Origin: Poriferisodalis sp965203655
Lineage (GTDB): Bacteria; Actinomycetota; Acidimicrobiia; Acidimicrobiales; Poriferisodalaceae
DNA length: 64,000 nt
Direction: 5' to 3'
NCBI RefSeq assembly: GCF_965203655.1
Contig: NZ_CBDBDD010000006.1
Location: 310,001 to 374,000 of the forward strand
The translations under genes and the position numbers were made by a program. Positions 45,785 through 53,262 of this stretch are shown piece after piece. Position 1 is the first letter of the stretch; each line of letters opens with the position of its first letter. The notes beneath the pieces are model-generated. The model worked only from the letters and a program-made list of their open reading frames with translations, had not been told where the DNA came from and ran no database searches.

Positions 45785-45813
45785 ACGCTACCGGCGGTCG
45801 CAGTTGTGTCCAA
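45785..45813 (-). promoter_or_regulatory. Probable rplJ promoter
   Basis: On the minus strand TTGGAC (45813-45808) and TAGCGT (45790-45785) are 17 bp apart. It begins 10 bp from the rplA stop, separating rplJ-rplL from the rplK-rplA unit. Confidence 0.6.
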
Positions 45814-45822
45814 CCGCCGCGA

Positions 45823-46509
45823 TCAGCCGAAGTCGGCGGGGTCAATCTGAACTCCGGGACCCATCGTCGAGGAAACCACCATCTTGCGGACGTAGCGCCC
45901 CTTGGCGCTGGCGGGCCGCGCACGAGTGAGCTCGTCCATGACCGCCGCGAGGTTCGCATTCAAGTCTTCGGCCGAGAAGCTGACCTTGCCAATTGCGAGG
46001 TGCACGTTGCCGTAGCGATCGGTGCGGTATTCCACCTTGCCGCCCTTGAACTCGCCGACGGCCTTGCCGACATCGGGGGTCACCGTGCCCGACTTGGGAT
46101 TGGGCATGAGCCCCCGCGGGCCAAGCACCTTGCCCAAGCGGCCCACCACGCCCATCATGTCCGGCGTTGCGATGGCCACATCGAATTCGGTGTATCCGGC
46201 CTCGACCCGCTCCGCGAGATCGGCACCGCCCACGATGTCGGCGCCCGCCTCGGAGGCTGCCGCAGCCGCGTCGCCCTGTGCGAACACCGCAACGCGCACG
46301 TCGCCGCCGGTGCCCGAGGGCAGTGCGACAGTGCCTCGGACCATCTGGTCGGCCTTGCGCGGATCGACGCCGAGGCGGACCGACAACTCGACCGATTCGT
46401 CGAATTTGGCGGTGGCGAATGTCCTCACCATGTCGATCGCCTGGGCCGGCTCGTGCATCATCTGCCGGTCGTAGCGGCGAGTGGCGTCCGCGTACTTCTT
46501 TCCTGCCAT
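45823..46509 (-). CDS. rplA: 50S ribosomal protein L1
   Basis: L1 (228 aa): DESVELSVRLGVDPRKADQMVRGTVALPSGTG, then TPDMMGVVGRLGKVLGPRGLMPNPKSGTV, and the C-terminal KVEYRTDRYGNVHLAIGKVSF. L1 forms the mobile stalk that moves deacylated tRNA to the E site and represses its own operon in many bacteria. It follows rplK by 28 bp. Confidence 0.97.
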   Translation of the reverse strand: MAGKKYADATRRYDRQMMHEPAQAIDMVRTFATAKFDESVELSVRLGVDPRKADQMVRGTVALPSGTGGDVRVAVFAQGDAAAAASEAGADIVGGADLAERVEAGYTEFDVAIATPDMMGVVGRLGKVLGPRGLMPNPKSGTVTPDVGKAVGEFKGGKVEYRTDRYGNVHLAIGKVSFSAEDLNANLAAVMDELTRARPASAKGRYVRKMVVSSTMGPGVQIDPADFG

Positions 46510-46537
46510 CTGAGACTCTCCTGTAGCGCGGGCCAGC

Positions 46538-46990
46538 TCAGCCGGCGACTTCGATGCCCATCGAGCGTGCGGTGCCGATCACCTGCAGCTTGGCGGCCTC
46601 GATGTCACGGGCGTTGAGGTCAACCATCTTGACCTGCGCGATCTCGGCGACCTGGGACTCGGTGACGTGAGCCACCGTCTCGCGACCGGGGTTCTCGGCG
46701 GCCTTCGTGAGCCCGGCAGCTTGGCGCAGCAGCACCGACGTCGGCGGCGTCTTTGTGATGAAGGTGAACGAGCGGTCCTCGAAGATCGTGATCTCGACCG
46801 GCACGATGGTGCCTCGCTGGCTCTCGGTCTTGGCGTTGTAGTCCTTGCAGAAGTCCATGATCGCCACGCCGTGCGGGCCCAAGGCGGTGCCCACCGGCGG
46901 CGCGGGCGAGGCCTGGCCCGCGGGGATCTGGATCTTGACGACTGCAGCGACACGCTTGCGCCTCGGTGCCCGTGCTGCGTTGTCTGCCAT
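46538..46990 (-). CDS. rplK: 50S ribosomal protein L11
   Basis: L11 (150 aa): KIQIPAGQASPAPPVGTALGPHGVAIMDFCKDYN with the proline pair of the thiostrepton-contact face, then PPTSVLLRQAAG and the C-terminal rRNA-binding domain. A short basic N-terminal extension (MADNAARAPRRKRVAA) precedes the usual start. L11 works at the GTPase centre and is needed for RelA activation. It starts 44 bp after nusG. Confidence 0.97.
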   Translation of the reverse strand: MADNAARAPRRKRVAAVVKIQIPAGQASPAPPVGTALGPHGVAIMDFCKDYNAKTESQRGTIVPVEITIFEDRSFTFITKTPPTSVLLRQAAGLTKAAENPGRETVAHVTESQVAEIAQVKMVDLNARDIEAAKLQVIGTARSMGIEVAG

Positions 46991-47034
46991 GTTGTGCTCC
47001 TGAATCTGGGGTGAGTCTGCGCTGGGGCTGCAGC

Positions 47035-47823
47035 TCAGATCTTTGCGACTTGAACGAAGTCGAGCTCGACGGGAGTCTCCCGGCCGAAGATGTTCACCAG
47101 CACCTTGACCTTGAGCTGTTCCTCGTTGATCTCGATCACCTGACCTTGGAAGTCCGAGAACGGACCCTCCTTGATGCGCACGCTCTCGTCGATCTCGAAG
47201 ATCATCGACGGCTTGGTGCGGCGCGGCATCTCGGGCCCCTCGTCGGGCTCTGCCAAGAACGCCTCGACCTCCCTGCGGCGCAGCGGCGAGGGCTTGCCGC
47301 CGGGCCCGGCGTAGCCCGTGACACCCGGCGTGCTGCGAATCATGTGGTGGGCCTCATCGCTCGGGCGGCAGCGGATCAGCAGGTATCCCGGGAACACCTT
47401 CTTCTTGGCAACCACCTTGCGGCCGGCCTTGAACTCGATCACGTCCTCCATGGGGATCGCGACCTCGTGGATCTGGTCCTCCATGTCAAAGGTGCCGATC
47501 CGGGCTTCGAGATTCTGCTTGACCTTCTTCTCGTAGCCCGACTGGGTGTGGACCACGAACCAGCGGCCGGGCCGGTCATAGGGCGATACACGCTTCGGCT
47601 CGGGCTCGGGCTCGGCGGGGGCGAGCAGTTCGTCCTCGGTGAGCACGTCGGCGAGGGCGCCCTCGGCCGCGGGCTCGTCGACGCTCTCGACTGCGCCGGT
47701 GTCGTCTGCGGCCTCGGCGGCTGGCGGGGCCAGGGTGGTCGCGGATTGCGACGTCAGCAGGCGGCGAGCCGCGGCCATCGGGTCGGACTCGGGTGCGGTG
47801 GAGGTTTCGGTCAGATCACTCAT
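47035..47823 (-). CDS. nusG: Transcription termination/antitermination factor NusG
   Basis: NusG (262 aa). An acidic, Ala-rich N-terminal extension of about 80 residues, common in actinobacteria, precedes the NGN domain (WFVVHTQSGYEKKVKQNLEARI, KKVFPGYLLIRCR, STPGVTGYAG). The C-terminal KOW domain (ESVRIKEGPFSDFQGQVIEI) is complete. NusG couples RNA polymerase to ribosomes and Rho. It starts 20 bp after secE. Confidence 0.95.
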   Translation of the reverse strand: MSDLTETSTAPESDPMAAARRLLTSQSATTLAPPAAEAADDTGAVESVDEPAAEGALADVLTEDELLAPAEPEPEPKRVSPYDRPGRWFVVHTQSGYEKKVKQNLEARIGTFDMEDQIHEVAIPMEDVIEFKAGRKVVAKKKVFPGYLLIRCRPSDEAHHMIRSTPGVTGYAGPGGKPSPLRRREVEAFLAEPDEGPEMPRRTKPSMIFEIDESVRIKEGPFSDFQGQVIEINEEQLKVKVLVNIFGRETPVELDFVQVAKI

Positions 47824-47843
47824 GTTCGTCAGCTCGGTTTCGG

Positions 47844-48152
47844 TCAGTTCACGTCGAAGAGGCGCAGCACAGCCTCGCCAAGAATCCAGTCGAATCCTGC
47901 GATCATCGCCGTCAGGATCACGATCGTGATGAAGACGACGATCGAGTAGTTGACGAGCTCGGAGCGGGTCGGCCAGATGACCTTCTTCAGCTCGGAGCGA
48001 ACCTCGCCTACGAACTGAGCCGGTCCCGCCCGTTCCGTCGTCGGCGATGCCGCGGGAGCCTGGCGCCGCTCGCGCCGGCCCGCGGGTGTGCCGTCCGCCG
48101 TCATCTCGCCCTGGCGCTGCAGGTGACGGCGTGTCCGTCGGTTCATGGCCAT
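47844..48152 (-). CDS. secE: Preprotein translocase subunit SecE
   Basis: SecE (102 aa): a basic cytoplasmic N-terminus (MAMNRRTRRHLQRQGEM), the conserved amphipathic helix FVGEVRSELKKVIWPTRSEL and one membrane helix (SIVVFITIVILTAMIAGFDWIL). It clamps SecY in the translocon. The ATG at 48152 has GGAG upstream; a second ATG at 48146 is also possible. It lies between tRNA-Trp and nusG as in most bacteria. Confidence 0.95.
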   Translation of the reverse strand: MAMNRRTRRHLQRQGEMTADGTPAGRRERRQAPAASPTTERAGPAQFVGEVRSELKKVIWPTRSELVNYSIVVFITIVILTAMIAGFDWILGEAVLRLFDVN

Positions 48153-48234
48153 CGGGGATGTCTCCGGCTTGGGTTGTCGTGGGTGTGGGCGTGGCTGATC
48201 CGCCCTGCTGGCGCTCAGCGGGGCGGCGGAAGCG

Positions 48235-48308
48235 CAGGGCAGGAGGGACTCGAACCCGCAACCGCCGGTTTTGGAGACCGGTGCTCTACCAAATTGAGCT
48301 ACTGCCCT
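48235..48308 (-). tRNA. tRNA-Trp (CCA)
   Basis: A full cloverleaf: acceptor AGGGCAG/CTGCCCT, D-arm, anticodon loop CTCCAAA with anticodon CCA, and T-arm GGTTCGAGTCC. The 3' CCA is not encoded. It lies about 80 bp upstream of secE. A TAGCCT -10-like box at 48373-48378 without a clear -35 could start this transcript. Confidence 0.95.
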
Positions 48309-48415
48309 CGGCATTGGCGTACCGCAAGCGGTGCGCGTATGACACAGGTGCGGGCTGTATGTCCGCCGGAACAGGCTACCGGCAGGCATCTGGGTCGCGT
48401 CCCAGGGGCTTGCGG

Positions 48416-48489
48416 TAGCGGGACTGGGACTCGAACCCAGGACCTCACGATTATGAGCCGTGCGCTCTGACCAACTGAGCTATCCCGCC
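48416..48489 (-). tRNA. tRNA-Met (CAT)
   Basis: Acceptor GGCGGGA/TCCCGCT (first pair G-U), D-arm AGCTCAGTTGGTCAGAGCGC, anticodon loop CTCATAA with CAT, and T-arm GGGTTCGAGTCCC. It looks like an elongator Met tRNA; a tRNA-Ile with a modified CAT anticodon cannot be fully excluded. CCA is not encoded. Confidence 0.92.
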
Positions 48490-48535
48490 AAGAAATCGCA
48501 TTGCAGCCTACTGACCGCACCAACAACGCCTGCAG

Positions 48536-48620
48536 CCAGGACCTCACGATGCTGCGTCCAATGCGGCGACCGCAAGCGGCCGCCGCTGCCGTGCGCTCTG
48601 ACCAACTGAGCTATCCCGCC
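48536..48620 (-). pseudogene. Interrupted tRNA-Met copy
   Basis: The 5' half (acceptor strand, D-arm and 5' anticodon stem) is identical to the tRNA-Met gene at 48416-48489. Five bases of the anticodon loop, including the anticodon, are replaced by 37 bp (48551-48587) that form a strong GC hairpin. The anticodon 3' stem and variable region (CATCGTGAGGTCCTGG) then resume, but the T-arm and the 3' acceptor strand are absent. It cannot fold into a tRNA as it stands. Confidence 0.8.
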
Positions 48621-48644
48621 GAATTGTGCCGCAGGGTAGCGGCG

Positions 48645-48717
48645 AGCCCCGTGCCGGAATCGAACCGGCGACACCAGCCTTACCATGGCTGTGCTCTGCC
48701 TACTGAGCTAACGGGGC
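48645..48717 (-). tRNA. tRNA-Thr (GGT)
   Basis: Acceptor GCCCCGT/ACGGGGC, anticodon stem CAGCC/GGCTG with loop ATGGTAA (anticodon GGT), and T-arm CCGGTTCGATTCCGG. CCA is not encoded. It is the first of the tRNA group upstream of secE. The rpmG gene that often lies in this group is absent. Confidence 0.95.
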
Positions 48718-48802
48718 AACGCTCGTGCGCCATCGCCAGCGATGTGCGCCGAACAGTGTGGGGTCCGGAGTGTATCCGTGGCCCTTCGGTAGCTTCGCTG
48801 CC

Positions 48803-49315
48803 ATGCGAACCCGGCTGGCCACGATGGCCGACGCCGATGCGATCGCGGAGATCTACAACCGCGAGGTCACCGAGGGCACGGCCACGTTCGACATGGTGCC
48901 CCGCTCATCGACCGAGCAAGCCGCCTGGATGCGGGAGCACTCGGGCGCCTACCCATGCCTCGTCGCGGTGCCCGGCGACGACGATGCCGAGCCCGACGGC
49001 ACCGTGCTGGGCTGGGCCTGCCTGTCGCCCTACCGCACCCGCCCGGCGTACTCGACCAGCGTCGAGGACTCCATCTACGTGCATCGCGACCACCAGGGGC
49101 GCGGCGTGGGCAGCCTGCTGCTCGGCGACCTCGTGGCACTCGCCGACGACCACGGCTTCCATGCAGTCTTCGCCCGGATCGCCGATGCCGGCGCTGCATC
49201 GGTGGCGCTGCACGCCAAGCACGGCTTCGATCTCGTCGGCGTCGAGCGAGAGGTGGGTCGCAAGTTCGGGCGCTGGCTCGACGTCACCCTCATGCAGCGC
49301 CTCCGTCCCGCCTGA
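48803..49315 (+). CDS. GNAT N-acetyltransferase, phosphinothricin-acetyltransferase-like
   Basis: A 170-aa GNAT: MRTRLATMADADAIAEIYNREV at the start, and the acetyl-CoA motif VHRDHQGRGVGSLLLGDLVALA (Q/RxxGxG/A) in the middle. ASVALHAKHGFDLVGVEREVGRKFGRWLDVTLMQ near the end is typical of the Pat/Bar and MnaT group, which acetylates small amines such as phosphinothricin or methionine sulfone. A TAGCTT box 7 bp before the ATG suggests a leaderless transcript. No operon partner on this strand. Confidence 0.85.
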   Translation: MRTRLATMADADAIAEIYNREVTEGTATFDMVPRSSTEQAAWMREHSGAYPCLVAVPGDDDAEPDGTVLGWACLSPYRTRPAYSTSVEDSIYVHRDHQGRGVGSLLLGDLVALADDHGFHAVFARIADAGAASVALHAKHGFDLVGVEREVGRKFGRWLDVTLMQRLRPA

Positions 49316-49329
49316 GGCTGAGCCGCGGG

Positions 49330-50244
49330 TCAGAAGTGCCAGGGGAATTGCTCGTATTCGGGGTCGCGCTTTTCTAGGAAGGCGTCGCGGCCTTCGGCGG
49401 CCTCGTCGGTGCCGTAAGCCAGGCGGGTGGCCTCGCCGGCGAACACCTGCTGGCCCACCAGGCCGTCGTCGATCAAGTTGAACGCGAACTTGGCCATGCG
49501 CTGTGCGGTGGGTGAGCGCGACACGATCTCGGCCGCCCACTCCAGCGCCACAGACTCCAGCTCGGCGTGGGGCACCACTGCGTTGACGTCGCCCATGTCG
49601 AACCGCTCCTGCGCGGTGTAGGTGCGGCCGAGGAAGAAGATCTCGCGGGCCTTCTTCTGGCCGATCTGGCGGGCGAGATAGGCCGAGCCGAAGCCGCCGT
49701 CGAAGCTGGCCACGTTGGTGTCGGTCTGGCGGAACCGGGCGTGCTCAGCCGAGGCGATCGTCAGGTCGCACACCACGTGCAGGCTGTGACCGCCGCCTGC
49801 CGCCCAGCCGTTCGCCACGCAGACCACCACCTTGGGCATCATCCGGATCAGCCGCTGGCACTCCAGGATGTGCAACCGCCCGGTGCGAGCCGGATCGATG
49901 TCGGCAGCCGTCTCCCCGTCGGCGTAGCGGTAGCCGTCCTTGCCGCGGATGCGCTGGTCGCCGCCCGAGCAGAACGCCCAGCCGCCGTCGGCGGGTGCGG
50001 GGCCGTTGCCGGTGAGCAGGATGCAGCCCACGTCGGGCGATTGGCGGGCATGGTCGAGCGCCCGGTACAGCTCGTCGACGGTGTGCGGGCGGAAGGCGTT
50101 GCGCACATCGGGCCGGTCGAACGCGATGCGCACCGTGCCGTGCTCGTTGCTGCGGTGGTAGGTGATGTCGGTGAAGTCGAACCCGTCGACCGCACTCCAG
50201 CGAGACGGGTCGAAGATGTCCGAGACGTGTGGCAAGAACGGCAT
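49330..50244 (-). CDS. menB: 1,4-dihydroxy-2-naphthoyl-CoA synthase
   Basis: A 304-aa crotonase-fold enzyme of the MenB type. It has the substrate loop RPDVRNAFRPHTVDEL, FCSGGDQRIRGKDGY, GWAAGGGHSLHVVCDLTIAS, the FDGGFGSAYLARQIGQKKAREIFFLGR segment and the C-terminal EYEQFPWHF that closes over the neighbouring active site. It makes the naphthoquinone ring of menaquinone. No other men gene is in the window. The start at 50244 gives a short N-terminal extension before the family core. Confidence 0.93.
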   Translation of the reverse strand: MPFLPHVSDIFDPSRWSAVDGFDFTDITYHRSNEHGTVRIAFDRPDVRNAFRPHTVDELYRALDHARQSPDVGCILLTGNGPAPADGGWAFCSGGDQRIRGKDGYRYADGETAADIDPARTGRLHILECQRLIRMMPKVVVCVANGWAAGGGHSLHVVCDLTIASAEHARFRQTDTNVASFDGGFGSAYLARQIGQKKAREIFFLGRTYTAQERFDMGDVNAVVPHAELESVALEWAAEIVSRSPTAQRMAKFAFNLIDDGLVGQQVFAGEATRLAYGTDEAAEGRDAFLEKRDPEYEQFPWHF

Positions 50245-50374
50245 AGGTGCTCCGAGACCAGTGGCTTGGAGGCACGGTATTGGATCGAGGCGCCGCACCG
50301 GTCAACGAGCGGTGCGGCGCGCGAGACTGCGGGCTCGGTGCCCACCGACGGGGCCGCACTGAAGGGACTGCGAC

Positions 50375-51253
50375 ATGAAATTCGGGCTCAGGTATTGCAA
50401 CACGGGCCGATTCGCCACCGACACCGCGCTCGCCGCCGAACTGGTGCAGGCGGGCGAGGCGGCCGGATTCGAGTCGGCATGGACGGTGGAGCACACCGTG
50501 ATCCCGTCGGGCTACCAGTCGCAGTACCCCTACAGCCCCGACGGCAAGATGGCCGGCGGCGTCGAGGATCTGCTGCTGCCCGATCCGCTGATGTGGATGG
50601 CCTACATGGCGGGCGTCACGTCCACCATCAACTTCGGCACCGGCATCCTGATCGTGCCCCAGCACAGCCCGGTGGTGTGCGCCAAGCAGATCGCCACGCT
50701 CGACCACATGTCGGGCGGCCGGGTGCTGTTGGGCATCGGCGTGGGCTGGATGCGCGAGGAGTTCGAGGCCATCGGCGTCGGCGATCACTTCGACGACCGA
50801 GGCCCGCGCACCGACGAGTACGTGGCCGCGATGCGCGAGCTGTGGTCGGCTGATCGGCCCACGTTCCACGGCGAGTTCGTGAACTTCGACGCGGCGTACT
50901 GCCGGCCCCAGCCGGTGAACGGCTCGGTGCCGATCATCGTGGGCGGCGATTCCAGGGTCGCGGCCCGGCGAGCCGGACGCCTCGGCGATGGCTACTTCCC
51001 GGCGCGCGGCGCCCCATGGGACCTCATCGACCTCGCGCGCCAGACCGCCGCCGAGCACGGCCGCGATCCCGACGCGCTCGAGATCACCGTTCAGTTGCCC
51101 AACGACCTCGACGAGATCCCTGAGTTGGCCCGCCGCGGCGTCAGCCGGATCGCGGTACCCGTGTCACCGATGGCAGGGCTGCAGACCGTCATCGCGACGC
51201 CCGACGACGCCAGCGGCTGGGCCGAAACCATCGAGCGCTTCGCCGACCTCTAG
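50375..51253 (+). CDS. LLM-class, probably F420-dependent, oxidoreductase
   Basis: A 292-aa luciferase-like barrel: MKFGLRYCNTGRFATD, ESAWTVEHTVIPSGYQSQYPYSP, TGILIVPQHSPVVCAKQIATLDHMSGGRVLLGIGVGW and VPIIVGGDSRVAARRAGRLGDGYFPA. The pattern is that of actinobacterial F420-using enzymes rather than of FMN monooxygenases. The substrate is unknown. Its TAG stop shares the CTAG palindrome with the stop of the converging rhodanese gene. Confidence 0.88.
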   Translation: MKFGLRYCNTGRFATDTALAAELVQAGEAAGFESAWTVEHTVIPSGYQSQYPYSPDGKMAGGVEDLLLPDPLMWMAYMAGVTSTINFGTGILIVPQHSPVVCAKQIATLDHMSGGRVLLGIGVGWMREEFEAIGVGDHFDDRGPRTDEYVAAMRELWSADRPTFHGEFVNFDAAYCRPQPVNGSVPIIVGGDSRVAARRAGRLGDGYFPARGAPWDLIDLARQTAAEHGRDPDALEITVQLPNDLDEIPELARRGVSRIAVPVSPMAGLQTVIATPDDASGWAETIERFADL

Positions 51254-52518
51254 CAGAAACGGAATTCGACGAGGTCGTCGCGGGCGTACTGGTCGGGCAG
51301 GGCGACTTCCCAGACCAGGTAGGCCTCCATGGCGGCTCGTGCCACCTCGGCGTCGGCGGGGTCGTAGGGCAGCGGCGGCTGGCGTGAGCGGATCGCGGCC
51401 GCGGTCTCGTCCGCGGCACTCTCGACGAGCTGGGCATCGTCGAGCCAACCCGGCTCCAGCACGCAGGCGTCCCAGCCCATCTGGACGAGCCATGACGCGG
51501 TCATGGTGGCGCCGATGCCGTCGCCGTCGGCCAGCACGACCCGGGCCCCTCGAGTCGCCAGGTACTCGTCGGTTGCCTGCACCAACTGGCCGCCAGGCGC
51601 ACCGGTCGCGCCCGGCAGGTGCCCAGCGGCGAATTCCTCGGGCGTGCGCACGTCCATGAAGTAGGTCGTGCGGCCGTCATCGGCGAGCCAGCCGTCGAGC
51701 TGGGAGCGGTCGATCGTGCGAACCCCGCAACGTTCTGCCACGGCCTGCGCCGCCACCGCGGCCTGGGCTCGACCGGCCTCGCTCGGTTCGGGGGCCAGCT
51801 CGTCGCGGCCATGTTCCAGCTCGAGACCGGCCAGCTCCCAGCCCATCGTGCCGTCCTTCAGCGCGTACACGGCGTTGGGTAGCCCGGCCGAACGCAGCGA
51901 CTGCGCGCCCATGATGCTGCGGGTCCGCCCGGCACAATTCACCACGACCGTGGTGCCGTCGTCGATCAGGTCGCCCACCCGGCGCACCAGCTCACCGCCG
52001 GGGCACGACCGGCCGGTCGGGATGCTCATGCGGTTGAACTCGCGGCGGGTGCGCGAGTCCACCACCACCAAGTCGCGGCCGTCGGCCAGCCAGCCCGCCA
52101 GCTCGCTCGCCGTCACGTGCGGCGTGCCGAAGTGCTCCTCGACCAGCTCGCCGAACAGCTTGGACGGCACGTTGATGCCCGAGTACAGCTCGCCGCCCGC
52201 TGCCGCCCACGCATCGATACCGCCGTCGAGCACCGCCGTGTCGGTGTAGCCCAGCACCGTGAGCTCCAGGGCGACAGCCGCGGCCTGTCCCCCGCCGTCA
52301 TCGCACACCACGACCGGCGTGCCCAGCCGCGGGATGCGCGCGGCCACTTCGAGGCCCACGTGGCTTGGCGGCAGGTTCGCTGCGTACAGCAGGTGCCGCT
52401 GGGTGAACTCGGTCGGCTCGCGAGCATCCACCAGTGCCAGCTCAGTGCCGTTGCCGCGCAGCAGGCCGCGATGCCGCTCCACCAGCTCAGCCGCTGTGAT
52501 CGTGCGAACGTCGGCCAT
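51250..52518 (-). CDS. Three-domain rhodanese-like sulphurtransferase
   Basis: A 422-aa protein made of three rhodanese domains (~1-125, ~140-260 and ~290-400). Domain 1 has DAREPTEFTQRHL and an active-site loop starting CDDGGG. Domain 2 has DSRTRREFNRMSIP and a full catalytic loop NCAGRTRS. Domain 3 has DVRTPEEFAAGHLPGA but an Ala where the Cys should be (VLADGDG). Two domains may thus be catalytic and one structural. It follows the thiol-dioxygenase-like gene by 99 bp, suggesting a shared role in thiol or sulphane-sulphur metabolism. Confidence 0.85.
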   Translation of the reverse strand: MADVRTITAAELVERHRGLLRGNGTELALVDAREPTEFTQRHLLYAANLPPSHVGLEVAARIPRLGTPVVVCDDGGGQAAAVALELTVLGYTDTAVLDGGIDAWAAAGGELYSGINVPSKLFGELVEEHFGTPHVTASELAGWLADGRDLVVVDSRTRREFNRMSIPTGRSCPGGELVRRVGDLIDDGTTVVVNCAGRTRSIMGAQSLRSAGLPNAVYALKDGTMGWELAGLELEHGRDELAPEPSEAGRAQAAVAAQAVAERCGVRTIDRSQLDGWLADDGRTTYFMDVRTPEEFAAGHLPGATGAPGGQLVQATDEYLATRGARVVLADGDGIGATMTASWLVQMGWDACVLEPGWLDDAQLVESAADETAAAIRSRQPPLPYDPADAEVARAAMEAYLVWEVALPDQYARDDLVEFRFC

Positions 52519-52617
52519 CACTCTTCCTTCACAACCGCGGCACGCCGCACCCGGGAACGGCTCGGCCAACAGCCGTCGCCCAGCGAACGCGCCGCCACCC
52601 GACCGTGTCCGAGTGGC

Positions 52618-53250
52618 TCAGGCAGCGGCCGTCGCTGGATAGCCCGGGCGGGCCTCGACGATGCTGCTCGAGTCGGCGAAGACCCGCCACTCGCCTTCGT
52701 CGGCATTCCAGTACCGGCGACCGATCATGTTCTCCATCGCCAGGCCGTAGCAGTGGAAGTTGGTCGAGGCGCCCTCGATGTGGATCGAGTGCACGTCGTG
52801 GCCCAGCATCGCCACGCCGGTGCCGCGCTCGACCAGGGTCTCTCGCTCAACGTGCGGCTCGCCTTCGCCGGCACAGCAGTCGTAGAAGCGATTCAGCTCC
52901 CGGCCGCGCATGCCCACGATGACCGCCCAAGTGAGGTGCTCATGCGGCGGGGCCGACGTGCCTTCGCCCACGCTCTGGACATACAGCGCCAGCGTGCCGT
53001 CATCGTTCTGGGCGAGGCGGTAGTTGTGCGAGCCGCGCTCGCCGTCGGGCGCCGGGAAGTCCTCCGCCGGGAACAGGTGCTCGTGGGTGGCCAGCTCCAG
53101 CAGCCGCTCCTTGATGCGGGCGATGCCGGCCCGGTCGATGCCGCCGTGCTCGCGGCCATGCGCATCGATCTTGGCAATGTCCTCCATCGCGTCCGCGACC
53201 GCTGCGGCCCGCTCGGCCGCCCTCTTCTCCCCGGCGTCCGATGCACTCAT
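52618..53250 (-). CDS. Cupin thiol dioxygenase-like protein (cysteine dioxygenase family)
   Basis: A 210-aa cupin. The metal-binding motif APPHEHLTWAVIVGMRGRELNRFY and a later GHDVHSIHIEG supply the three-His iron site of cysteine dioxygenase-like enzymes, which oxidise a thiol to a sulphinate. A helical N-terminal region of about 60 residues precedes the barrel. It sits between the glutamylmethylamide synthetase-like gene (12 bp after it) and the rhodanese gene on the same strand. The true thiol could be cysteine, 3-mercaptopropionate or another. Confidence 0.75.
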   Translation of the reverse strand: MSASDAGEKRAAERAAAVADAMEDIAKIDAHGREHGGIDRAGIARIKERLLELATHEHLFPAEDFPAPDGERGSHNYRLAQNDDGTLALYVQSVGEGTSAPPHEHLTWAVIVGMRGRELNRFYDCCAGEGEPHVERETLVERGTGVAMLGHDVHSIHIEGASTNFHCYGLAMENMIGRRYWNADEGEWRVFADSSSIVEARPGYPATAAA

Positions 53251-53262
53251 GGGTTCATCCTC

